Positions 1 through 6,498 of a DNA stretch of 37,313 nt are shown here, piece by piece (within the stretch, counting starts at the first letter, position 1; each line of letters starts with the position of its first letter). Source of the DNA: Paenibacillus dakarensis (GTDB taxonomy: Bacteria > Bacillota > Bacilli > Paenibacillales > Paenibacillaceae); NCBI RefSeq assembly GCF_001373415.1, contig NZ_CDSE01000093.1, forward strand, positions 1-37,313, given 5' to 3'. The position numbers and the translations under genes are program-made. Under the pieces are notes generated by a model that was not told the DNA's origin, searched no databases, and was given only the letters and a program-made list of their open reading frames with translations.

Positions 1-1010
1 CCCCCGCCGCTAATCAACCGAACCTTATCGCCTTTAGCGAATTTACTACGTGGATCAGTTGCAGCTTCGTATTCCTTACGCGTCACCTTGCGGAGTGCGT
101 CGGCGTTGCAGTATCCGTCATGAAACCCTACCTTTTGCGGAAGTTTGAGTTCGAGCGCATAAGGTCCGGGTACTTCCGTCGGACGCACCTCTACATATGA
201 TCCGCTTACGATGCGACTAAGATATCCGTCAGCGTTCATCTTAACTTCCGCATAGCCACCGTCAGCAAATTCGCCTACTTTAAGCGCCTGTTTAGCGGCT
301 TCGGCTTCGGCTTCGGATTCAGTTGCGCGGACTAACGATACCTCGTCCTGCCATCCGGCATATTCTCCGTTTATAAATGCGAGACAGAACGGAGTAAATG
401 AGCCGTCGTCTTCTGTAATCTCGACGATATCACCACGCTCAGTAAATCCGTTAGTGCTGCCGACTACCTTCGCATACTCTCCGACTTTCAGACGCTCGGA
501 TTGCGTAGTTGACGCCGCGCTTTCAGCCGGTTCGAGTACGACATATTCCGAGTTAATTACAAGCGCGCAGCCGTTAATGGTCCCTTCCGGATGCTTTACG
601 TATACTCCTGCGAGGCCTTCCTCCTTTTCTACGACGAACTCGTCTCCGTTTTCATATCGGTCTTCGGAGCCGTATAGCTGTACAATCCGGATGCGCTCGC
701 CTACTTTCGCCGGACGGTTAACCTCGCGATATTTAGGCGTTGGCTGCGCCTCTTCCGCCACCTTTTCGTAGACTTCGAAGTCTTTCGGGTACCTATCGAA
801 TGGATGAACGAAATCATTAACGTCATCCACTACGCCAGGGCTGTCAGAGGCGCCCGCCACAACCGGATAGAATCCACCGTACTGCAGGTCGTAATCCTGC
901 GACATAACCTTAACGATATCTCCCGCCTGCGCCACACGCTCAACCTTGCGGTATTTGACCCCGCCCACTTCTACCTCATTCGCCGGAACCACTACGCTCA
1001 ACTTCGCCAT
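1..1010 (-). CDS. Phage protein with repeated small beta-type modules, partial (C-terminus off window)
   Basis: The frame is open from the ATG at 1010 to the window edge (336 codons, no stop), so the C-terminus is missing. GAGGGGAGA lies 8 nt before the ATG, and the ATG directly follows the stop of the upstream gene. The protein repeats a short module of the form K-V/A-G-E/D-x-h-x-h: KVGERIRIV, KVGEYAKVV, KVGEFADGG and KGDKVRLIS. Each is followed by an acidic or aromatic stretch and separated by roughly 60 residues. This looks like a string of small SH3/KOW-like barrels. An Ala/Glu-rich linker precedes the third module. I do not recognise the family and assign no function. It is the last gene visible in a leftward run that starts with the SSB-like gene. 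Confidence 0.75.
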   Translation of the reverse strand, partial: MAKLSVVVPANEVEVGGVKYRKVERVAQAGDIVKVMSQDYDLQYGGFYPVVAGASDSPGVVDDVNDFVHPFDRYPKDFEVYEKVAEEAQPTPKYREVNRPAKVGERIRIVQLYGSEDRYENGDEFVVEKEEGLAGVYVKHPEGTINGCALVINSEYVVLEPAESAASTTQSERLKVGEYAKVVGSTNGFTERGDIVEITEDDGSFTPFCLAFINGEYAGWQDEVSLVRATESEAEAEAAKQALKVGEFADGGYAEVKMNADGYLSRIVSGSYVEVRPTEVPGPYALELKLPQKVGFHDGYCNADALRKVTRKEYEAATDPRSKFAKGDKVRLISGG

Positions 1011-1232
1011 TTAATCGATCTCCCCTCGGATATTAATCGTTCCTATTGCGTCAAAAACGCGTTCCTCTGCGTATCGTGTTGCGCAGTCTGTTCCGTAGTT
1101 ATGGCAAACGAAGCCGCCTCCGTCATCAACGCGTTTAACCTCGTCGCCGGCGTAAATCTCTCCGCCACAATGGGCGCAGTAGGCGACCAAGGGCGGATCA
1201 ACTGGCGGTGCGAAACGGTCGAGATACGTCAT
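1011..1232 (-). CDS. Small putative zinc-binding phage protein
   Basis: This 73-residue protein has CAHCGG near residue 19 and a second Cys pair in CHNYGTDC around residues 43-50. The spacing fits a small zinc ribbon or treble-clef fold. AAGGGAGA lies 7 nt before the ATG. The start overlaps the upstream stop in an ATGA arrangement, and its own stop abuts the next ATG, so translation is probably coupled. Metal binding is inferred from the Cys pattern only. No specific role can be assigned; single-domain zinc proteins of this size are common in phage early regions. Confidence 0.7.
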   Translation of the reverse strand: MTYLDRFAPPVDPPLVAYCAHCGGEIYAGDEVKRVDDGGGFVCHNYGTDCATRYAEERVFDAIGTINIRGEID

Positions 1233-1651
1233 ACTGCGATCTCCCTTGCGGCAAAACGCGAACGGTCAAACGCGATTGGCAGCTCGATCCATCGTTCGGA
1301 AGCACGCGCCTCGGACGCCCAATACTCCGTCAACAATCTATTCTCGAGCATAAATACGCGAGGAATTTCGCCGTTGTCCACCCAAACACCGATTAAAAAA
1401 TCAGCGTCGGCTCGGTCGTAGGCTGTTCCGTTGTTTTTTCTCGCGTAGATAACGAGTTCCCCGTTCTTATCATCGCGCTGCTTAACCGTTTTGACTTGAA
1501 TCTTTACGTGGTCGCCTGAAACCGGGTCAGTTGCGAGAATGTCGTACGCTTCCGCCGTCTTCGATTCGTGAATATTCCATCCGTTAGCAAGTAGCGCAGC
1601 TTGTGCGATTAACTCCGAGTAAACTCCTACGATTCCAGTTATGTGCGCGAT
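1229..1651 (-). CDS. Small PD-(D/E)XK-type nuclease-like protein
   Basis: Read from an AUC at 1651 the protein has 140 residues. Near the N-terminus are Glu13 in VYSELIAQAALLANGW, Asp37 in YDILATD and Q52-x-K54 in IQVKTV. This E...D...QxK layout is that of the PD-(D/E)XK endonuclease fold (Holliday-junction resolvase or intron-endonuclease-like). GGAAGGGG lies 9 nt before the AUC. The only canonical alternative is a UUG at 1681, which overlaps the upstream gene by 29 nt, lacks a close Shine-Dalgarno and adds ten residues unlike the family. The stop overlaps the next gene (ATGA). It could process recombination intermediates or cut foreign DNA. The fold is fairly sure; start and role are not. 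Confidence 0.7.
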   Translation of the reverse strand: MAHITGIVGVYSELIAQAALLANGWNIHESKTAEAYDILATDPVSGDHVKIQVKTVKQRDDKNGELVIYARKNNGTAYDRADADFLIGVWVDNGEIPRVFMLENRLLTEYWASEARASERWIELPIAFDRSRFAAREIAV

Positions 1652-1652
1652 A

Positions 1653-1901
1653 CTAATCGTCCCCTTCCGGTATAAATACAATTTCTATTTCCGTAGGCTC
1701 CTCCGGCGGCTGTGCGGCGCCGAACGCTGTTTCTTGCGCAGGTTCGACGCTCGCCGCAACGTTAACCGAGAATAGTCCGTGGTCTTTCGTTAGATTCGAT
1801 AGGAATTTCGCCAAGTAAGCGCCAGTCTGCGGAAGTTTCTTCGCGTCCTTAACGTTTACTAATACGGTGACATTGCGCGTTTCCGGACCAGCTACGTCCA
1901 T
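1653..1901 (-). CDS. Phage hypothetical protein, 82 aa
   Basis: AAGGAGG sits 8 nt upstream of the ATG at 1901, which fixes the start. The protein opens with MDVAGPETRNVTVLVNVKDA, an amphipathic beta-strand pattern, followed by a short helix and an acidic, proline- and glutamate-rich C-terminus ending in EGDD. No catalytic motif is visible. The end of the gene supplies the Shine-Dalgarno of the downstream PD-(D/E)XK gene. It lies 19 nt after the SSB-like gene and is probably co-transcribed with it. I do not recognise the family. Confidence 0.65.
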   Translation of the reverse strand: MDVAGPETRNVTVLVNVKDAKKLPQTGAYLAKFLSNLTKDHGLFSVNVAASVEPAQETAFGAAQPPEEPTEIEIVFIPEGDD

Positions 1902-1920
1902 GCTTCCGCCTCCTTTTCGT

Positions 1921-2730
1921 TTAGAATCCGAGTTCCTCTTCGCTAGGTGGAGCGTCTGGCGCGTCATCATCGGTTGGTTGTGCGGATTCTTGCGTTGCTT
2001 CTGGCGCTGCAGCTCCGATTGAGAGTCCGAGGCGCGCGATATCAAATCCGGCAATAACGAGATTCTTCGTTTGTTCCTCTTCATCCGCAACGTACAAGCA
2101 CGTTTCGAAATCCGCCAGGTCGAACGGTTGCTCGCCCATCTTCGCGAAGTTGGCACGTTCAGCGTCCGTAAGGTCTTCGTCCATGTCAATGATCGGAGAC
2201 AATGCGACTACTGCGTTTGTACCCGCGCCTGTTTTCGTTAATTCGAACGCGATGCTGCCGAGCTTCTTCGCATACTTTTCGATAACGGCCTTGAGCGTTT
2301 TCTCTTGCTTCGGACTCAAGTCAACAACGATATCCTTGCCTGTTGTCAAATCGAAGAATGCGCGTAGGAAACGTTGTTTGCCGCGATATAAATACGCTTC
2401 GTCCGTAATCTTTTTAACCGCGTCTTCACTTGCGCCGGCTTCTTTCGCGGCTTTGGCGTCAGCGTACAGAAGGTCCGCCGCTTGATCCCATGCGGTCGGA
2501 TTAGCGTCAACAAATCCGCGAGCGTTACGGGTGGCCGGATTCTTCGGTACAAACGTGTTTACTTTCTTGTAGACGCTGTAACCGTAGTATTCCGCAACAT
2601 TTTCGAGGGACTTCACGCCAACTTTGTACATAGAACCGGACTTGAACGATGTGATCGGACTTTCCTTCGCGCCTCCATCGTTATTCGTTGCGGCTACGGC
2701 TGCTGCGCCTACCTTCGTAAACATAGACAT
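1921..2730 (-). CDS. Probable phage single-stranded DNA-binding protein
   Basis: This 269-residue protein has a mixed alpha/beta body with many aromatic and basic residues (for example YYGYSVYKK and YRGKQRFLRAFF). The last ~35 residues are strongly acidic and proline-rich, ending in DDDAPDAPPSEEELGF. An acidic tail closed by an aromatic residue is the hallmark of SSB-type proteins (T7 gp2.5, T4 gp32, bacterial SSB), where it recruits replication partners and competes with ssDNA. AAGGGA lies 10 nt before the ATG. The helicase, loader and primase genes of the same element fit this role. I cannot name the fold; the call rests on the tail, size and context. Confidence 0.6.
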   Translation of the reverse strand: MSMFTKVGAAAVAATNNDGGAKESPITSFKSGSMYKVGVKSLENVAEYYGYSVYKKVNTFVPKNPATRNARGFVDANPTAWDQAADLLYADAKAAKEAGASEDAVKKITDEAYLYRGKQRFLRAFFDLTTGKDIVVDLSPKQEKTLKAVIEKYAKKLGSIAFELTKTGAGTNAVVALSPIIDMDEDLTDAERANFAKMGEQPFDLADFETCLYVADEEEQTKNLVIAGFDIARLGLSIGAAAPEATQESAQPTDDDAPDAPPSEEELGF

Positions 2731-2809
2731 TCAATCACGTTCCCTTCGGTTTATTTAATTTTACGGAAGGATTGCGCTTATTTGCGTGTCGACTCCGCAA
2801 ACTTACGAC

Positions 2810-2950
2810 TTACGCTTCGTCACGCGTCCGGAGAGTAAGCTCCGAATATGCGCGTGATCCTTCCGCTCGGGCTGCGTCTTTCCTGCGCCCATTACGCGGT
2901 AATAACGGTGAGACTTCCGCCGCTACTGCCGCGTAGCCGACGCAGGACAT
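2810..2950 (-). CDS. Doubtful small ORF (46 codons) in a 230-bp gap
   Basis: The gap between the SSB-like gene and the 187-residue coiled-coil gene contains one minus-strand frame starting MSCVGYAAVAAEV and ending RTRDEA. Its codons resemble those of the neighbours, and its ATG lies 10 nt after the upstream stop. No Shine-Dalgarno is visible. A hairpin (CGGAG/CTCCG) lies inside it. It may be a small phage protein or chance. It is listed mainly so that the gap is accounted for. Confidence 0.25.
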   Translation of the reverse strand: MSCVGYAAVAAEVSPLLPRNGRRKDAARAEGSRAYSELTLRTRDEA

Positions 2951-2960
2951 CGGCTTTATT

Positions 2961-3524
2961 TCAAATGAACACTACGAGACTATTCGCCAGATTCGTTTTC
3001 TCTCGCTTTATTTCCAATAGTTCGCGATCCAGACGAGATAACTCCGCATCTATTTCGTTGATTCGCGCATCCATTGCGCTAATAATCGTTAAGGAGTTCG
3101 AACGGGCTTTCCGCAACTCACATCCGGCGCGCTCGACGTTAAGCTCCGCCTTAGTGATCGCCGTGCGTTTATCGGCCGCCTTCTCTTTTCTTTCCGCAGA
3201 TTTTAACGTTCGCTGCAGGAGTTTTAATACCGCCGCGGATAACGTCTGATTGACGCTGTGACGCGGATAAACAGTTATTACCGTGTCAGCATCCGGAGCC
3301 ACTACGAATGCCATGCGCTTATATCCGAATAGGCGAGCTGGTCGACCGTCCTCGTTGACGATCATTGAGATAAACGACGCTTTCCGTAGGTTATCCATTA
3401 CGAATACTGGCGCGTTTCCGCGTTCTACTCCGAAGTCTTTTGTCGCTTCGTCTAGTGCGTGCGGAGTGACGAATATTTTACCGGTGAAGTGCGTGCCGGC
3501 TTTCGGATCAATTGCGATGCTCAT
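2961..3524 (-). CDS. Phage protein with C-terminal coiled coil
   Basis: The product has 187 residues. The N-terminal ~95 residues look like a compact alpha/beta domain containing FVTPHALDEATKDFGV and then MIVNEDGRPARLFGYKR. Residues ~100-180 are a long charged helix with heptad-like spacing (SAERKEKAADKR, DARINEIDAELSRLDRELLEIKREK), so the protein probably oligomerises. AAAGGGGG precedes the ATG by about 10 nt, and the start overlaps the upstream stop (ATGA). I do not recognise the family. The N-terminal sequence recalls small phage domains linked to PIN or RelE-like folds, but no motif supports that. Confidence 0.65.
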   Translation of the reverse strand: MSIAIDPKAGTHFTGKIFVTPHALDEATKDFGVERGNAPVFVMDNLRKASFISMIVNEDGRPARLFGYKRMAFVVAPDADTVITVYPRHSVNQTLSAAVLKLLQRTLKSAERKEKAADKRTAITKAELNVERAGCELRKARSNSLTIISAMDARINEIDAELSRLDRELLEIKREKTNLANSLVVFI

Positions 3525-3688
3525 GCGATGCGCGCCCCCTTTAGCGGTCGATCTTGCGGCAAGTAATCCGCGATATCTTCGTATTCTTCGGGCGCTCCGT
3601 TATATTGTAGAAATGTGAGCGGCGCAGATGGACGAACATTTTTATTAGGAAACGAAACTTCGTTCGTTGTTTTGCGTATAGTACTCAT
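3521..3688 (-). CDS. Small phage protein, 55 aa
   Basis: The ATG at 3688 has GGAGG 9 nt upstream. A UUG 15 nt further upstream lies inside that Shine-Dalgarno region and was not used. The product begins MSTIRKTTNEVSFPNKNVRP and has an acidic centre (APEEYEDIADYL). No cysteines, membrane segments or motifs are visible. It is the first gene of the leftward run after the 197-bp region that follows the sigma-like gene, and its stop overlaps the next start. Function unknown. Confidence 0.55.
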   Translation of the reverse strand: MSTIRKTTNEVSFPNKNVRPSAPLTFLQYNGAPEEYEDIADYLPQDRPLKGARIA

Positions 3689-3732
3689 GTAAGATGCCTC
3701 CAAATTTTATTTTGGGCGTACTTAAATAAACG

Positions 3733-3761
3733 TTGACAATTCTCAAATTTTTTCGTAGAAT
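3733..3761 (+). promoter_or_regulatory. Rightward sigma-A-like promoter
   Basis: TTGACA (3733-3738), a 17-nt spacer and TAGAAT (3756-3761) form a near-consensus promoter on the plus strand. AATTCT and AGAATT form an inverted repeat across the spacer and -10 box, a possible operator. A second extended -10 (TGTTATAAT, ending at 3857) follows. No plus-strand gene starts for almost 900 bp, so a transcript would first give a short RNA and then run antisense to the sigma-like gene. Confidence 0.5.
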
Positions 3762-3863
3762 TGGAATCGTTAAAGGTATACTTGGTAATATTTAGGGAAT
3801 ACATATTAGTACATAAGTTTTATTTCAATATAGTAACTTGATATGGTATGTTATAATTTATGT

Positions 3864-3892
3864 GAACGGCTCTCCTACCTGAAAAGCCGTTC
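3864..3892. other. Hairpin with 8-bp stem downstream of the sigma-like gene
   Basis: GAACGGCT and AGCCGTTC form a perfect 8-bp inverted repeat with a 13-nt loop, just past the stop of the sigma-like gene. Neither strand has a clear U-run, so it is a weak terminator candidate. On the plus strand it would lie near the 5' end of a transcript from the extended -10 at 3852-3857. Confidence 0.4.
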
Positions 3893-3900
3893 CACACTGG

Positions 3901-4521
3901 TTAAACTGCTAAGTATTCGCGATAATCTCCGAAGCGATTGGCGTCGTAACGGCGATATAATTTGCGAAACTTACGTTTAACAATCTCATGGTGGATACCA
4001 AGCGATTTGGCGATCGCGGTATCCTTGGCGCTAGGCTGCGCTGCAATTGCTTCGACGATGGCTGTCGTCGTGGCGTCGGGTTCGCCTGAATCCGAACTTA
4101 CTAGGAAGTCGATCAGTTGACGCTGGTCGGCTTCTTTTTCACGCTCAAGAAAGATTTTTTCCGGAGTCTCTTCGGTAGGTATTTCGAGTATTGGCGTACT
4201 CTCTTCCCTGTCCGCATAATCATAGTCGATTCCTTTTCGTCGGCTTGTTTCGGATCGGAAGAGGTCGAGCCGTGCATTCTTTAGCGCTGTTGACATCATC
4301 CTGCCGAAATCCTTTACGTCATCGCGTTTTGATAATCGCCACACTACTGCGTCGAGTATTTCATCTGCATCGGCTTCATCACCATAACCAGACCGAACCA
4401 CTTTAACGCGATTCATCTTCCGGAAAACTGCGTTGGCCTCCTCATATAAAGACCGGAAATTTACGTCACTTCTTGCGGCTGCGTATGCTAGGGCAAGACT
4501 ATTAAGTTTAATAAACGACAT
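3901..4521 (-). CDS. Phage sigma-70-like transcription regulator
   Basis: The ATG at 4521 has AGAGGTGAT just upstream and gives 206 residues. An in-frame extension to 4620 has no Shine-Dalgarno. Residues ~60-100 (DADEILDAVVWRLSKRD, then FGRMMSTALKNARLDLFR) resemble sigma region 2, where a core-binding helix is followed by an aromatic/basic segment. An acidic linker follows. The C-terminal SAKDTAIAKSLGIHHEIVKRK is a helix-turn-helix like region 4. Such proteins direct host RNA polymerase to phage promoters or act as positive control factors. It diverges from the HTH gene at 4645 and is followed by the SSB-like cluster, which it may control. The family is fairly clear; the targets are inferred. 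Confidence 0.65.
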   Translation of the reverse strand: MSFIKLNSLALAYAAARSDVNFRSLYEEANAVFRKMNRVKVVRSGYGDEADADEILDAVVWRLSKRDDVKDFGRMMSTALKNARLDLFRSETSRRKGIDYDYADREESTPILEIPTEETPEKIFLEREKEADQRQLIDFLVSSDSGEPDATTTAIVEAIAAQPSAKDTAIAKSLGIHHEIVKRKFRKLYRRYDANRFGDYREYLAV

Positions 4522-4548
4522 CCTATCACCTCTCGTTTTGTGTCTTAC

Positions 4549-4587
4549 AATTACTTCGACGGACCGCATTTCTATCTCGCACACTTT
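4549..4587 (-). repeat. Duplicated 39-bp upstream element, copy A
   Basis: Read on the minus strand in the frame of the sigma-like gene this encodes KVCEIEMRSVEVI. The copy at 13235-13273 encodes KVCEIETGSVEVI. Four of the differing codons (GAG/GAA, ATA/ATC, GAA/GAG, GTA/GTT) are synonymous third-position changes, and only two residues differ. Both copies follow ATATTT and five variable bases, then AAAAGTGTGCGA. It may be a conserved short coding segment or a promoter or operator. It lies between the SD-supported start of the sigma-like gene and the divergent HTH gene. Confidence 0.6.
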
Positions 4588-4644
4588 TAAGAAAAATATG
4601 CTAAAATAATTTAGGTACATAATTTCATAACAGCGGAGGCAGCG

Positions 4645-4896
4645 ATGAAGGTCACTTACGGCCGCTGCTTACTCGTTGACATTCTGCGCGAAATAGGCTG
4701 GACTCAGCAGGACCTCGCGAACTACTCCGGATTAAATAAACGGACAATTTCCTTTTATGCGACAGAAGCCCGCAGGAAGATGCCGCTTGTTACTTCGGTC
4801 ATCATAACGGATACTATAAACGCGAAACTCGGCCTTAATTACAGTCCGCGCGATCTTTACGAATGGATACAAGTACGCGGCGATGGCGAGTCCTAA
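4645..4896 (+). CDS. Cro/C1-type HTH regulator
   Basis: This is the only convincing plus-strand gene in the element. The ATG follows GGAGG by 5 nt. The 83-residue product is essentially one helix-turn-helix domain: LVDILREIGWTQQDLANYSG (helices 1-2 and turn) then LNKRTISFYATEARRKMPLV, ending DLYEWIQVRGDGES. That is the layout of small XRE-family Cro-like regulators. It diverges from the sigma-like gene, so the 120-bp gap between them is a likely control region. A hairpin (AGTCC/GGACT) overlaps its stop codon, and GTCTACA/TGTAGAC lies between it and the convergent primase gene. It may be the Cro-like partner of the repressor at 5868-6374, or an activator. The HTH fold is fairly sure. Confidence 0.75.
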   Translation: MKVTYGRCLLVDILREIGWTQQDLANYSGLNKRTISFYATEARRKMPLVTSVIITDTINAKLGLNYSPRDLYEWIQVRGDGES

Positions 4897-4931
4897 CGGA
4901 CTTGCTGCCGGAATTGTCTACAGAATGTAGA

Positions 4932-5864
4932 CTACAGCGCGATAATGGGACCGACTAAACGCGCCTCCTCGCAAATCTTCCGTACGGTTTCCGCCTCTTT
5001 TACATCGTTCATGTCCTTCGCATACGGCGGAATCTCTACGTCATATAGCGCACAGTATCCGCGCATCTTCTGTGTTATCTGCTCTCGCAAGGCTTGTCCG
5101 GCTGTATCGTTATCCGCGCCGAGTAATAATTCCTCGACCGGGGATCTGCGCAGTAAATTCGCCTTATCCTCCGTAAACGCTGACCCTCCGACAGCAACCG
5201 CCGGCACTCCGCAGCTCCATGCGTATAGTGCGTCCGTCTCGCTCTCTACAATTAAAACGCGCTTAATCCTTTGCGCATAAATTACGTCGATTCCGTATAT
5301 CATTGTACGGACAGGCGCGCCGCCCCTTGCGTACCAGAATATCTTATCGCGAGTTGAGCGGTATTTTACGTTCATAGCGATTCCAGACGGATCTTTCCAC
5401 GGGAATGTTACCGCTTGATATCGCGGATTATAGCCGGTTCCAAGTAACGCTTGAATCTCCGTTGTTATACCTCGTCCGGACAAGTATTCGCTCGGCTGCG
5501 AATTATATAGCGTTGGGTCAATCGGCTTGTACCGTTTTCTGGCGCTGTCTTGCGGTAGTCTTATCGTGAGTATGTATTCGCCAGGTCCGTCGCGGCCGCC
5601 ACCGTGTATTAGTTCAAGCGCTTCTTCTTCCGTTATGTCGCGTAAAAATGCGATAAGTTTCTCCGGGGGTCCTGCGCGCCATCGCTTCTCCTTTGCGCCC
5701 CAATCGTTCCACCATCCGTATTTATCCGAAGATGGATCGAGGTTAACTGAGAATGACGGGGAATCATCGCCAGCGCGAAACGGTGAGGACGCTTCGAGTT
5801 TTAGCGGATGCCATCGCGGATTACGCCAAGGAAAGCTTTCAATGACTTGCAATAAGCATTCTAT
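4932..5864 (-). CDS. DnaG-type phage primase (Toprim)
   Basis: The protein makes RNA primers for element replication. Numbered from the UUG at 5852, residues ~22-55 align with the DnaG zinc-binding domain (SPFRAGDDSPSFSVNL, YGWWNDWG), but the Cys/His ligands are replaced. A Toprim domain follows (LIVESETDAL ~200-209, GADNDTAG ~245-252 with the metal-binding D-x-D). No C-terminal helicase-binding domain is obvious; the length is about half that of bacterial DnaG. AAGGAGG precedes an AUA at 5864 by 8 nt, whereas the UUG is 20 nt away, so I extend to the AUA (310 residues). It lies downstream of the repressor gene and 634 bp from the helicase gene. Confidence 0.8.
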   Translation of the reverse strand: MECLLQVIESFPWRNPRWHPLKLEASSPFRAGDDSPSFSVNLDPSSDKYGWWNDWGAKEKRWRAGPPEKLIAFLRDITEEEALELIHGGGRDGPGEYILTIRLPQDSARKRYKPIDPTLYNSQPSEYLSGRGITTEIQALLGTGYNPRYQAVTFPWKDPSGIAMNVKYRSTRDKIFWYARGGAPVRTMIYGIDVIYAQRIKRVLIVESETDALYAWSCGVPAVAVGGSAFTEDKANLLRRSPVEELLLGADNDTAGQALREQITQKMRGYCALYDVEIPPYAKDMNDVKEAETVRKICEEARLVGPIIAL

Positions 5865-5867
5865 AAG

Positions 5868-6374
5868 TCATCCCTCCTTCCCATCATCGAACTCCACATT
5901 CCAGTCTTGTTGCTTTATCCCTTCTAATCTCTTTTTGCTTCTGACGCGACGTAATCCTAACTCGTACGCTGCCTCTATTTCTTTAGCGATGAATAAAATA
6001 TCTGAACCGTCTAAATCTTGGTTCCTATATTCTACGATGTCTTTAAATTGTTCAAGTAAAGAAGCTTCTTCGTAAGCAACGGACGTCTCTCTCAAACTTT
6101 GAAGAATAATCTCAGAAAAGTCATAAACCTTATCATGCGTTATCACATTTTCGATATTAATAATTCCAGCTAAAGCTAATAGATCATCCTTATCTACATT
6201 TAAAGCGTATGCTATTCTGACAATAGAATCGCTATTAGGGTGTTTCACCAACCCCCTCTCAAGTTTACTCAACTGAGAAGGACTGATTTCAGCAGACTCC
6301 GCCAAATCTCTAAGCGACATCTCCTTTTCACTTCTCTTTTGTTGAATAAACTCCCCTAGTAATTTTGTACTCAT
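5868..6374 (-). CDS. XRE-family repressor
   Basis: This 168-residue protein has an N-terminal XRE helix-turn-helix: LGEFIQQKRSEKEMSLRDLA, then AEISPSQLSKLERGLVKHP and IVRIAYALNVDKDDLLALAG. A helical C-terminus follows that may dimerise. AAGGAG lies 8-9 nt before the ATG. Its own sigma-A-like promoter (6421-6449) is surrounded by four TTGATA-type repeats, so it probably represses itself. Codon use and base composition are clearly AT-richer than in the helicase and primase genes on either side. It separates two replication genes while having independent expression, like a lysogeny or immunity gene inserted as a module. No RecA-cleavable S24 peptidase domain is visible, so induction, if any, uses another route. 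Confidence 0.85.
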   Translation of the reverse strand: MSTKLLGEFIQQKRSEKEMSLRDLAESAEISPSQLSKLERGLVKHPNSDSIVRIAYALNVDKDDLLALAGIINIENVITHDKVYDFSEIILQSLRETSVAYEEASLLEQFKDIVEYRNQDLDGSDILFIAKEIEAAYELGLRRVRSKKRLEGIKQQDWNVEFDDGKEG

Positions 6375-6461
6375 TTGATAGAACTCCTTTATTTGGAATT
6401 TGATAGATTGATATATTGCTATAATATACCACTATGTTTCTCTAGTCAACACAGTTTGATA
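6374..6461 (-). promoter_or_regulatory. Operator-like TTGATA repeats around the repressor promoter
   Basis: TTTGATA occurs at 6374-6380, 6399-6405 and 6455-6461, and ATTGATA at 6407-6413. One copy covers the start codon, two lie between the -10 and the start, and one lies just upstream of the -35. This arrangement suits autorepression by the XRE protein. Binding is inferred. Confidence 0.5.
6421..6449 (-). promoter_or_regulatory. Sigma-A promoter of the XRE repressor
   Basis: On the minus strand TTGACT (6449-6444), a 17-nt spacer and TATTAT (6426-6421) lie 47 nt before the repressor ATG. This is the best promoter on the leftward strand of the element. Confidence 0.7.
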
Positions 6462-6498
6462 TATTTTTGTTTCCTGTTAGGAAACGAACTTTATTGAA

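Noticed and set aside
4522..4620. N-terminal extension of the sigma-like gene to 4620
   Set aside because: The ATG at 4521 has AGAGGTGAT immediately upstream, and the 4620 codon has no Shine-Dalgarno. The extension covers the duplicated 39-bp element, which is reported separately.
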